From: Candidatus Bathyarchaeota archaeon | Lineage (GTDB): Archaea > Thermoproteota > DRAE01 | Direction of reading: 5' to 3' | Assembly: GCA_011041895.1 (NCBI GenBank) | Contig: DRAE01000027.1 | Coordinates: 1 to 12,199, forward strand | DNA: 12,199 bases | Part shown: piece by piece, positions 1 to 6,119 of the stretch | Layout: each line of letters begins with the position of its first letter | Position numbering within the stretch: position 1 is the first letter of the stretch | Notes under the pieces: generated by a model | Databases searched by the model: none | What the model saw: only the letters and a program-made list of their open reading frames with translations | What the model was told of the DNA's origin: nothing | Position numbers and translations under genes: made by a program

Positions 1-434
1 AGCCCTGCATCAGTATATATCTGATTGTTAACGTTTAAGGTTATGAAGAAACATGGGTCATTGTTTATTAACTGTATACTCCCCTCAAGGTCTTTAGTAT
101 ATTTGCTGAGATCCCATATACCTTCCTCAACAAACTCCTTTATCGGTATTACAGCTATTATCTCCTCGGTCTCATCAAGTATTGCCTGTACTTCCCTAGG
201 GTCTTTTCCAGTTTTCCTTGCAAGCTCTAAAGCCCTCCTAGAAGGTTTAATTTCATCAAGTTCAATTATTCTCCCTTCAGCTTTTGATACGACCTTACTT
301 GTGATCACTATTATGTCATTATCCTTTATTCCACTGCACTCCCTGTTTGCAGCATCTACAATCAGCTTGGCAAGATCGTCTCCAGGTTTAATCTCAGGTA
401 TGGTCTCCAATCCAATAAACTCTATTCTAGCCAT
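1..434 (-). CDS. cofE: Coenzyme F420-0:L-glutamate ligase (CofE), N-terminal part, cut by the window edge
   Basis: CofE adds gamma-linked glutamates to F420-0 with GTP, a late cytoplasmic step of coenzyme F420 synthesis. Translating the minus strand from the ATG at 434 gives 144 residues with no stop before the edge; roughly the last 100 residues are missing. Family marks are FIGLETIPEIKPGDDLAKLI (residues 6-25), the near-invariant VVSKAEGRIIEL (48-59), PSRRALELA (64-72), KDPREVQAIL (77-86) and the start of the T/NAGxDxSN block, seen as YTDAG at 140-144. Between the LDETEE segment (86-91) and that block there are about 30 more residues than I recall for the Archaeoglobus enzyme, so this is a variant with an inserted segment. 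The gene diverges from the PiT-type transporter across 51 bp. Family assignment is firm; F420 production by the organism is inferred from it. Confidence 0.9.
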   Translation of the reverse strand, partial: MARIEFIGLETIPEIKPGDDLAKLIVDAANRECSGIKDNDIIVITSKVVSKAEGRIIELDEIKPSRRALELARKTGKDPREVQAILDETEEIIAVIPIKEFVEEGIWDLSKYTKDLEGSIQLINNDPCFFITLNVNNQIYTDAG

Positions 435-485
435 GTTCAATCTAAAATAGATTTAATTTCGGAAGTATATCAACTCTATTTTAGC
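435..485. promoter_or_regulatory. Divergent cofE / PiT transporter promoter region with repeated 9-mer
   Basis: This A+T-rich 51-bp gap must hold both promoters. TATA-like stretches are ATTTAATTT at 451-459, well placed for the transporter start at 486, and TATAT at 466-470, read on the minus strand for cofE. A perfect 15-bp palindrome, AATCTA-AAA-TAGATT, covers 439-453. The 9-mer CTATTTTAG lies just before each start codon in the sense direction: at 476-484 for the transporter and, on the other strand, at 450-442 for cofE. What binds here is unknown. Confidence 0.5.
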
Positions 486-1439
486 ATGGAACTACTGCTG
501 ACGGCAATTATAATATCGCTCACACTTATACTGGCGTTCAGTGACGGGGCAAATGATGAATCGATGTCTCCTCTCCTAGGCTCAGGAATCTTCTCTATGA
601 AAGCTGCATGCATTGTTGGAGCTCTTTCAATAATTATAGGGGCGCTACTTCTAACATCAAGAATAAAACACACTCTCTCGATGGAGCTTATTAGAGTTTC
701 TCTAAGCGGGGAAGCTGTTTTCATCATACTTGTTAGTTCACTTGCATGGCTTCTAGTAACCGCCTACATGGGGTGGCCTTCATCTCTTACACAGGCCATA
801 ATTGGCTCAGCTGTCTCAGTTGCACTTGTAAAATATGGGATACATGTAATCGATGCAAACATACTTTTTAAACTTGTCATAGGATGGGTGCTGTCGCCGA
901 TCATTGGGCTTGTAATGGCATTCACTATTTACAAGACTCTACAATTTGCCGTAATTAAAAGAATCAAGACGATAAGTGAAAGAGAGTCTATTGAATACAT
1001 CGCAGCGGTAATGCTCATCCCATGGAGCATATTGATGGGCGCTAGCAGATGTGGAAACGATCTTGCAACTATTCTAGCATATCTACCTTTGCAGTTTAGG
1101 ACGCCCATGATGGATTTAATCGGTGGAGGAGTTGTTGCACTCGGTCTTCTCACACTTGGAAGAAGGGTGTTAAGGTCAATGGGATTCAAACTCGTCAAGC
1201 TTGTTCCATCATCCTCTCTTTCAGTGTTGATGTCGTCCTCACTGATAATGTTTCTTGCAACGCAGATAGGCATTCCATTCTCTGCAACTCATGTAATGTC
1301 TGCCTCAATAATAGGTGCTGGAGCCGCTAGGGGCTCGGCGGTTTCAACATATAATGTGCTTAAACTACTGGTTATATGGATGACTTCTTTCCCAGCTGTA
1401 TTTGGAATATCTCTGGTGCTAGCTGAAGTATTTCTCTAA
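486..1439 (+). CDS. PiT-family inorganic phosphate transporter (divergent, possibly other anion)
   Basis: A 317-residue, very hydrophobic protein with the inverted two-half layout of PiT permeases, which carry phosphate into the cell with Na+ or H+. The second half keeps clear signatures: GASRCGNDLATILAYLP at 185-201 (the GxND motif) and GIPFSATHVMSASIIGAG at 262-279 (the P-x-S-T-T-H motif). The first half is weaker: SDGANDESMSPLLGSG at 19-34 lacks the usual VANxxGT after GAND, and WPSSLTQAIIGS at 97-108 stands where PVSTTHAIxGS is normal. The protein ends directly against the DUF47/PhoU-like gene on the opposite strand, and such proteins commonly partner PiT carriers, which favours phosphate. 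Other PiT relatives carry sulfate, so substrate is inferred. ATG 486 gives a normal first membrane helix. Confidence 0.85.
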   Translation: MELLLTAIIISLTLILAFSDGANDESMSPLLGSGIFSMKAACIVGALSIIIGALLLTSRIKHTLSMELIRVSLSGEAVFIILVSSLAWLLVTAYMGWPSSLTQAIIGSAVSVALVKYGIHVIDANILFKLVIGWVLSPIIGLVMAFTIYKTLQFAVIKRIKTISERESIEYIAAVMLIPWSILMGASRCGNDLATILAYLPLQFRTPMMDLIGGGVVALGLLTLGRRVLRSMGFKLVKLVPSSSLSVLMSSSLIMFLATQIGIPFSATHVMSASIIGAGAARGSAVSTYNVLKLLVIWMTSFPAVFGISLVLAEVFL

Positions 1440-2093
1440 TTACTTCTCGACTCTCGTAACTATAACCTTTAAAATGTCAGATGCATTTTCACAGCTGTCA
1501 CATGCATTCTCTATAGCCACGATCATTCTCTCCAAAACTATCATCTCTCCAGCTTCAAGTCTTGTCTTCACAAGAACTTTCATGGCATCCATGTACGCCA
1601 TATCAGCTTCATGCTCTATCCTCTCGACGAAATTGCATTTTTCAACAGTGTCCCTTATATTCTTTTCAAGAGTTTCCAAGGCTTCATCCAATGCTCTAAC
1701 GTTTTCCAGCATGATGCTTGTCAAGTTAAGAATTTTCTCCGCCAATTCCTCGCATCTTATATGCTCCACAAGTGCCAAAAATCTAGCGGCTTCATTAATC
1801 CAATCAGTAACCTGATCAACTCTCCTAGTCAAATGGATGAGATCCTCTCCGCTCAGGGGAGGTAAAACTCCTCTTGTAAGCTCAGATGCTATTCTACGCC
1901 TTATCTCATCAGCTTTATTCTCCAGCTTTGCAATCTGTCTAATAATGCTCTCAGGATTTTCACCCTCTATCTTAGTTTCTATAGCCTTCTTAAACAACTC
2001 AGCAACTTTACATGTAACTCTTAAATGCTCCTTCAACATGTTCAATATAGGCAGCGTTATCCTTTTACCTATGATCCCCTTTATTTTAACCAT
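1440..2093 (-). CDS. DUF47 family PhoU-like protein
   Basis: A 217-residue all-helical protein of the DUF47 (PhoU-like, TIGR00153) family. These are cytoplasmic proteins, usually beside PiT transporters and thought to modulate phosphate uptake. Evidence is the helical, charged sequence and the repeated acidic metal-binding motifs of PhoU-type bundles: ENKAD at 58-62, DQVTD at 93-97, EHEAD at 160-164 and ENACDSCENASD at 195-206, plus the family-typical GVLPPLSGEDLIHLTRRVDQ (75-94). Length is normal. The stop codon abuts that of the transporter (taa|tta, 1437-1442), so the two genes are convergent, not co-transcribed in an ordinary way, and their transcripts probably overlap. A TATA-like box at 2122-2128 on the minus strand lies about 30 bp upstream of ATG 2093, supporting a short or absent leader. 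Confidence 0.88.
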   Translation of the reverse strand: MVKIKGIIGKRITLPILNMLKEHLRVTCKVAELFKKAIETKIEGENPESIIRQIAKLENKADEIRRRIASELTRGVLPPLSGEDLIHLTRRVDQVTDWINEAARFLALVEHIRCEELAEKILNLTSIMLENVRALDEALETLEKNIRDTVEKCNFVERIEHEADMAYMDAMKVLVKTRLEAGEMIVLERMIVAIENACDSCENASDILKVIVTRVEK

Positions 2094-2128
2094 ACTGAAA
2101 AATAAATCATGCCCAGTAGGCTATATAT
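2080..2128. promoter_or_regulatory. Interlocked divergent TATA-like elements
   Basis: TTTATTTTA at 2080-2088 lies about 25 bp before ATG 2109 on the plus strand and is inside the first codons of the DUF47 gene. TATATAT at 2122-2128, read on the minus strand, lies about 32 bp before ATG 2093 and is inside the first codons of the plus-strand gene. Each predicted promoter would therefore sit in the coding region of the other gene. Prediction rests on spacing alone. Confidence 0.4.
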
Positions 2129-2672
2129 TTTAGGGACAATGAGAGCCTCCATGATCATAGCAGGCATAATGTTTGTAATCATTGGCTTTGGACTAGTTGC
2201 ATACAGTAGCATGATGATCGAAACTACTAGTATGCCACCATTAATCGATGAAAGCGCTATTATAGAACCATTAAGTGAGCGAACATTCAGCATCTTCCTA
2301 AGACAAGGTACCTACTACTCGCTCATAATAGAAACCTCTAATAGCGTAAGAGTGCTTCTAATGGATAGGGAAAACTACGACAAATACAAGTCTGGGGAAC
2401 AGTATTCGACAATAGTTAATAGAGCGGTAGATAACATTTTAAACTTCTCAAAACTGCTCTTACCATCATCTTCAATATACTATCTAATTATACGTAACAT
2501 GTGCTCTGAGGCAGTGGTTGTTAATGTGACTCTTTCAGAGTTTTATGTTCAGACTACGGTTGCTGATCTTGCAGCTGGAATATACAAGTTTGCAATGGTG
2601 GTGACAGGCTTCGTCCTTGTGATCTGCGGCGGAGTATGCATGCTAATTGGAGTGCTTCCATCAAGGGAGTAA
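2109..2672 (+). CDS. Unrecognised membrane-anchored protein with one external domain
   Basis: I do not recognise a named family. The 187-residue protein has two membrane helices, about residues 12-35 and 158-183, flanking a roughly 120-residue segment rich in alternating hydrophobic and polar residues, probably an external beta domain. The pattern VRVLLMDRENYDKYKSGEQY (80-99), followed by SSIYYLIIRN (121-130) and then a V/T-rich strand, recalls PPC-like or beta-sandwich domains of archaeal surface proteins; this is an impression from the residue pattern only. There are single cysteines at 132, 173 and 177. ATG 2109 suits a leaderless transcript; ATG 2139 (residue 11), preceded by AGGGA, is the alternative and would start just before the first helix. 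The stop is one base from the stop of the convergent methyltransferase gene. Confidence 0.7.
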   Translation: MPSRLYILGTMRASMIIAGIMFVIIGFGLVAYSSMMIETTSMPPLIDESAIIEPLSERTFSIFLRQGTYYSLIIETSNSVRVLLMDRENYDKYKSGEQYSTIVNRAVDNILNFSKLLLPSSSIYYLIIRNMCSEAVVVNVTLSEFYVQTTVADLAAGIYKFAMVVTGFVLVICGGVCMLIGVLPSRE

Positions 2673-2673
2673 C

Positions 2674-3270
2674 CTAACGTGAAATCCTGTAAACTCTAAT
2701 TCTCTCATAGAAGAATGCTCTCTCGGCTACGATATCCCATTGTAACCTCTCATTTTCCACTATTCTCTCGAACTTGGCACTATCCGAAAGCGTTGACAGC
2801 ACCACAAAAGTTTCTCCCTTAAACTTTTCCTCAGAGATCTTATTGACTATCTTCTCTACAATTCTCAAACCACCCTCAACTCGTCCACCAGACCACTGTA
2901 TATCCTCATTAACAGGAAGATAAGGTGGATTACAAGCTATCAAGTTAAACCTGCCAAGCTTAATATGCTCTAAACAATCCCCTAAACTGAAAAGAGCAGT
3001 TCCCAGAATTTTCTCTCTATTCAATTGATAATTTAGCATACTGTTCTTTACAGCTGCTACATTAATGTCTGTGAATAAAACTAGAGATGCCCCCTTTAAC
3101 AGAAGCTTTAAGCCAATTACACCAGTTCCACAGCATACATCTATACATTTAAGACCATTTACATTGATCTCCTCTATAACATCCAAGATAAGAAATGTAT
3201 CGTCTCCAGGACTATATACTCCATCTAAGACCTCAATGTTTATCCCGTTCACCTTCATGTCAATATACAT
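2674..3270 (-). CDS. HemK/PrmC-type class I methyltransferase, Mtq2/HEMK2-like (probable release factor glutamine methylase)
   Basis: This 198-residue S-adenosylmethionine-dependent methyltransferase has the class I fold marks in order: GVYSPGDDTFLILD at 17-30 (the family's V-Y-x-P-x-x-D-T/S-F entry), CIDVCCGTGVIGL at 42-54 (SAM motif I), FTDIN at 66-70 (acidic residue for ribose), and NPPY at 114-117, the signature for methylation of planar nitrogen such as glutamine amide. WSGGRVEGG at 126-134 is also family-typical. Short archaeal and eukaryotic forms without the PrmC N-terminal domain methylate the GGQ glutamine of aRF1/eRF1 and work with a Trm112 partner; that role is inferred. The start at 3270 is decided by GGAGGAG (3281-3275) five bases upstream. 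It diverges from thyX across 58 bp and converges with the upstream-numbered membrane gene with a one-base gap. Confidence 0.87.
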   Translation of the reverse strand: MYIDMKVNGINIEVLDGVYSPGDDTFLILDVIEEINVNGLKCIDVCCGTGVIGLKLLLKGASLVLFTDINVAAVKNSMLNYQLNREKILGTALFSLGDCLEHIKLGRFNLIACNPPYLPVNEDIQWSGGRVEGGLRIVEKIVNKISEEKFKGETFVVLSTLSDSAKFERIVENERLQWDIVAERAFFYERIRVYRISR

Positions 3271-3274
3271 TTAA

Positions 3275-3281
3275 CTCCTCC
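3275..3281 (-). promoter_or_regulatory. Shine-Dalgarno site of the methyltransferase gene
   Basis: The minus strand reads GGAGGAG followed by TTAA and then ATG at 3270. The strength and spacing select this ATG over the second in-frame ATG four codons later, and show that this gene has a leader, unlike several neighbours. Confidence 0.75.
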
Positions 3282-3314
3282 ACTGATTTACTTTAACTAG
3301 CTTTCATATGGCTT

Positions 3315-3323
3315 GGAGATGAT
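3315..3323 (+). promoter_or_regulatory. Shine-Dalgarno site of thyX
   Basis: GGAGATGAT matches the archaeal anti-SD complement GGAGGTGAT with one mismatch and ends five bases before ATG 3329. No other start in the thyX frame lies upstream in the gap, so the site confirms this start. Confidence 0.75.
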
Positions 3324-3328
3324 AGTGA

Positions 3329-4021
3329 ATGGAGGTAAAGCTTATAAGGTATACAAAGGATCCGGAAAGGGTATGCGCCGCTGCTGCTCGATCGACTATC
3401 TCAAAGAAAAGCATGGATAAGCTTATGAGGGAACTTGACGATGAACAGGTCAGGAGAATTATAAGAAACGTTCTCAAATGGGGGCATCTGTCAGTAATAG
3501 AGCATGCATCCTTTACATTTTCAATATCTGGAATATCACGTGTCTGCAGCCACCAGCTTGTAAGGCATAGAATAGCGTCATACTCGCAGCAAAGCCAGAG
3601 AATGGTTAAGGTAGGTGAAAAAAGCTTCGTAATGCCCCCATCCATAAAGAAGAATCCACATGCAAAGGAAATCTTTAGAGAGGCCATAAGAAAGGCTGTA
3701 TCCTCATATCAGATGATGATAAGACTAGGCATTCCATTAGAGGATGCACGTTTCATACTTCCACAGGCCGTTAAGACAAACATCGTAGTGACAATGAATG
3801 CAAGGGAGCTTCATCATTTTTTCAATTTGAGATGCTGTATGAAATCTCAGTGGGAGATACGTGAACTTGCAAATAAAATGCTCTCCTTAGTGAAGAAGGT
3901 TGCACCTACACTTTTCGAGAACGCTGGTCCCATGTGCAAAGCTCATGGCTACTGTCCAGAAAATGATAGATCCTGCCCGCTCTATAAAAAGTACATAGGA
4001 GAGAGACGTTCAAGGAAGTAG
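3329..4021 (+). CDS. thyX: Flavin-dependent thymidylate synthase ThyX
   Basis: ThyX makes dTMP from dUMP using methylenetetrahydrofolate (or the archaeal folate analogue) as carbon donor and FADH2 as reductant. The 230 residues carry the diagnostic motif RHR-x7-S at 79-89 (RHRIASYSQQS, then QR), inside VCSHQLVRHR. EHASFTFSISGISR (58-71) forms the conserved flavin-site region before it, and LHHFFNLRCCMKSQWEIREL (161-180) is the C-terminal dUMP/flavin-binding block with R168. Length is normal for the tetrameric enzyme. The tail holds cysteines C183, C189 and C196 (CKAHGYCPENDRSCPLY), a cluster more in line with archaeal versions; whether it binds metal is unknown. No ThyA-type synthase appears in this window. 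The gene starts after a good Shine-Dalgarno site and is followed 40 bp later by the GT-C-like gene on the same strand. Confidence 0.97.
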   Translation: MEVKLIRYTKDPERVCAAAARSTISKKSMDKLMRELDDEQVRRIIRNVLKWGHLSVIEHASFTFSISGISRVCSHQLVRHRIASYSQQSQRMVKVGEKSFVMPPSIKKNPHAKEIFREAIRKAVSSYQMMIRLGIPLEDARFILPQAVKTNIVVTMNARELHHFFNLRCCMKSQWEIRELANKMLSLVKKVAPTLFENAGPMCKAHGYCPENDRSCPLYKKYIGERRSRK

Positions 4022-4024
4022 CAT

Positions 4025-4037
4025 AATATTTAATTTT
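4025..4037 (+). promoter_or_regulatory. TATA-like box for the GT-C-like gene
   Basis: AATATTTAATTTT is centred about 30 bp upstream of ATG 4062 in a 40-bp gap after thyX. No Shine-Dalgarno sequence precedes that ATG, so a leaderless transcript separate from thyX is likely. Confidence 0.45.
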
Positions 4038-4061
4038 CGACGTTACTGAAAATGATTTAGC

Positions 4062-6119
4062 ATGAGGGAAGATGCCAGAGACATCATCATAGTATCAATA
4101 GTGACAGTGTTAGCAGCGGTCATCCGATTCAAGATAATGGATCTCTGGCTCTTCCCCTCTGGAACGGATCCAGCAAACCTCATTTTCTTTGCAAAATGCA
4201 TTGCAACTGGAAGCTACTGCTTCAAGTATATGCCTGTTTTCCCATTAATCCTTGCAGTGGCAATGTCATTCATTGGAGACCCTCTTCTAACATGTAAGCT
4301 GATAGGTGCCATCCTTCTCTCCCTCATGTCTATTCCAACATATTTTCTGGCTAGGGAACTTTTCAAAAGCAGAAGTGTAGGGTTGATTGCCTCTCTTGTA
4401 ACAGTTTTCTCACCAGCCTACGATATAATGCTAAGCTGGGGCGGCTATACCAATATTCTCGCTTTCATATTTTTCATATTTGCCACCATCTTCCTCTACA
4501 GATCCATTCAAAATAAGCAGACAGTCTTTGATAGAAATTTAATGCTCTCAATGTTGTTCTCGGCAATTTTATGCTTTACCCACTTAATGGCTGTGATTTT
4601 CATCCTTTTCATAGCTCTTAACATGTTTCTAAACGTCTTTAGAAGGGAAAGTCTGAGCAAGTTGAAGCTCATAAACCTGAAGCTTGCAAGTCTCCTCCTT
4701 TTCTCAGCACTTCTACTTTCAATCTCTATATCCGAGTTCATCAATATAGGTGCAAAAGTCGAAGTTAGCGGCCACCCAACGTATATTCCAGATATTGCAT
4801 CATCTATCGGTTTCCTATTAGCATGCCTCATAACACCCTCTCTCACATTAACTTTTATCCTATACCTTACTCTCCTCGCTACAGCTATGATATCGCTTCA
4901 CATTATGAGATATAGAAGATTAAACGATTACCTGTATCTTTCGGCTTGGATTTTATCAATAGCGCTTCCACTGTCAAGTCCCTTGCTAGGTGTATCAACT
5001 GACTATTATAGGCTGATATTCTATTCAATACAGCCTATAATCCTAGCAAACATGTACATAGTATCACTTTATGTTAAAGGCATGCTAGATAGAAAATTGC
5101 TAAAGGGAATCTGTATAGTTGCTCTTTCAGTGATGCTTGTTCTCTCATCTGTATCTCCAATAGTGCTCTATGACTCCTGCAGCTACTATCAGAAAATGGA
5201 TGAACAAGAGCTTCAAGCCATAAAATGGATAAGTGAAAACGTTGACGATGATTCTCTGATATGCGCATCCAGTTACATGGCCTACTGGATAAGAGCGTTA
5301 ACGGGGAAAAGAGTGATCCAGCACAAGTATGACCTCGTAAAGATATCATATACAGAGTCGCTCTCGGAAGCCTATTCAGTTCTAACGGGAGCCGATATTC
5401 TCGAAAACAGCTACCTTAGACTTACGCTATATGAATATCCTGAGCATCCCATCATGGGGCTCATCGAGATAAGACATATGGGAAACTTTATTCCAATGAT
5501 GGAAATGAACTTGACCGCAGTTGTGCCTTCGGAGAATGTGACATTTAATATCGGGGATAAAACCTTGCTAATAAACTTTGGAATAGGAGATGCGCTTAAA
5601 TCTCTTCTCTGCAAGACAAGCAATGACTCGATAACCTTGGTTACAGAATCCAACTGCCCATGCATACAAGTTAAAATGCTCTCTCAAATAGAGTTCAAAA
5701 ATTTCACATATAATGGGAAAGAGATTCTAATTGAGTGGAGCACAATTCCATTCTACCATCTTTCAAGCAAAGTTAACATATCAGATGTTGCAACGCTCAA
5801 AATAGAGCTCATTGGAAATGCTACAGTTGATCCACTAAGTATAACCAACTCATCATTTACCCTTCTAATTCCCGCTGGCTCGATGGTCAAATTTTCAACG
5901 CTTTCAAATGTTGCATATGAAAGGTACTGCTATGTCATAGGATTCAGAGAGACCATTTTCAGGAATAATATCTCCTATATCGTGTACTGGAAAAAGCAGC
6001 CTGAGCCAACGCTACTAAAGGTATTCACAACATTCCCAATGTTCAAGCTCGTGTATTCAAATGATGTTGTAATGATATTCAAAGTTGTTAACATCAGAAA
6101 GTCTAAGACACGCTCTTAA
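4062..6119 (+). CDS. Multi-pass membrane protein, probable GT-C superfamily glycosyltransferase
   Basis: The 685-residue protein has about ten to twelve membrane helices in residues 7-370, followed by a roughly 310-residue C-terminal part that is probably extracytoplasmic. This is the architecture of GT-C (PMT/ArnT/oligosaccharyltransferase-like) enzymes, which use polyprenyl-phosphate sugars at the outer face of the membrane. Supporting details: helix 1 is followed by an external loop with FPSGTDPANLIFF (31-43), whose D36 is at the usual catalytic acid position; YMPVFPLIL (56-64); a later TDYYRLIFYSIQPIILAN (313-330), like the (E)R-F-L motif of archaeal relatives; and EQELQAIKWISENVDDDSLI (381-400) with YMAYWIRALTGKR (405-417), a common start of the soluble domain in archaeal family members. 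Donor and acceptor are unknown, and no glycosylation genes adjoin it. Its last 17 bases overlap the end of the convergent ligase gene. Confidence 0.7.
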   Translation: MREDARDIIIVSIVTVLAAVIRFKIMDLWLFPSGTDPANLIFFAKCIATGSYCFKYMPVFPLILAVAMSFIGDPLLTCKLIGAILLSLMSIPTYFLARELFKSRSVGLIASLVTVFSPAYDIMLSWGGYTNILAFIFFIFATIFLYRSIQNKQTVFDRNLMLSMLFSAILCFTHLMAVIFILFIALNMFLNVFRRESLSKLKLINLKLASLLLFSALLLSISISEFINIGAKVEVSGHPTYIPDIASSIGFLLACLITPSLTLTFILYLTLLATAMISLHIMRYRRLNDYLYLSAWILSIALPLSSPLLGVSTDYYRLIFYSIQPIILANMYIVSLYVKGMLDRKLLKGICIVALSVMLVLSSVSPIVLYDSCSYYQKMDEQELQAIKWISENVDDDSLICASSYMAYWIRALTGKRVIQHKYDLVKISYTESLSEAYSVLTGADILENSYLRLTLYEYPEHPIMGLIEIRHMGNFIPMMEMNLTAVVPSENVTFNIGDKTLLINFGIGDALKSLLCKTSNDSITLVTESNCPCIQVKMLSQIEFKNFTYNGKEILIEWSTIPFYHLSSKVNISDVATLKIELIGNATVDPLSITNSSFTLLIPAGSMVKFSTLSNVAYERYCYVIGFRETIFRNNISYIVYWKKQPEPTLLKVFTTFPMFKLVYSNDVVMIFKVVNIRKSKTRS

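Noticed and set aside
25..450. A 141-codon plus-strand open frame at the left edge
   Set aside because: The opposite strand encodes CofE with invariant motifs, so this is its antisense shadow.
1440..2093. A PiT-DUF47 operon as commonly seen
   Set aside because: Here the two genes are convergent with touching stop codons, so they are linked in function by position only, not by a shared transcript.
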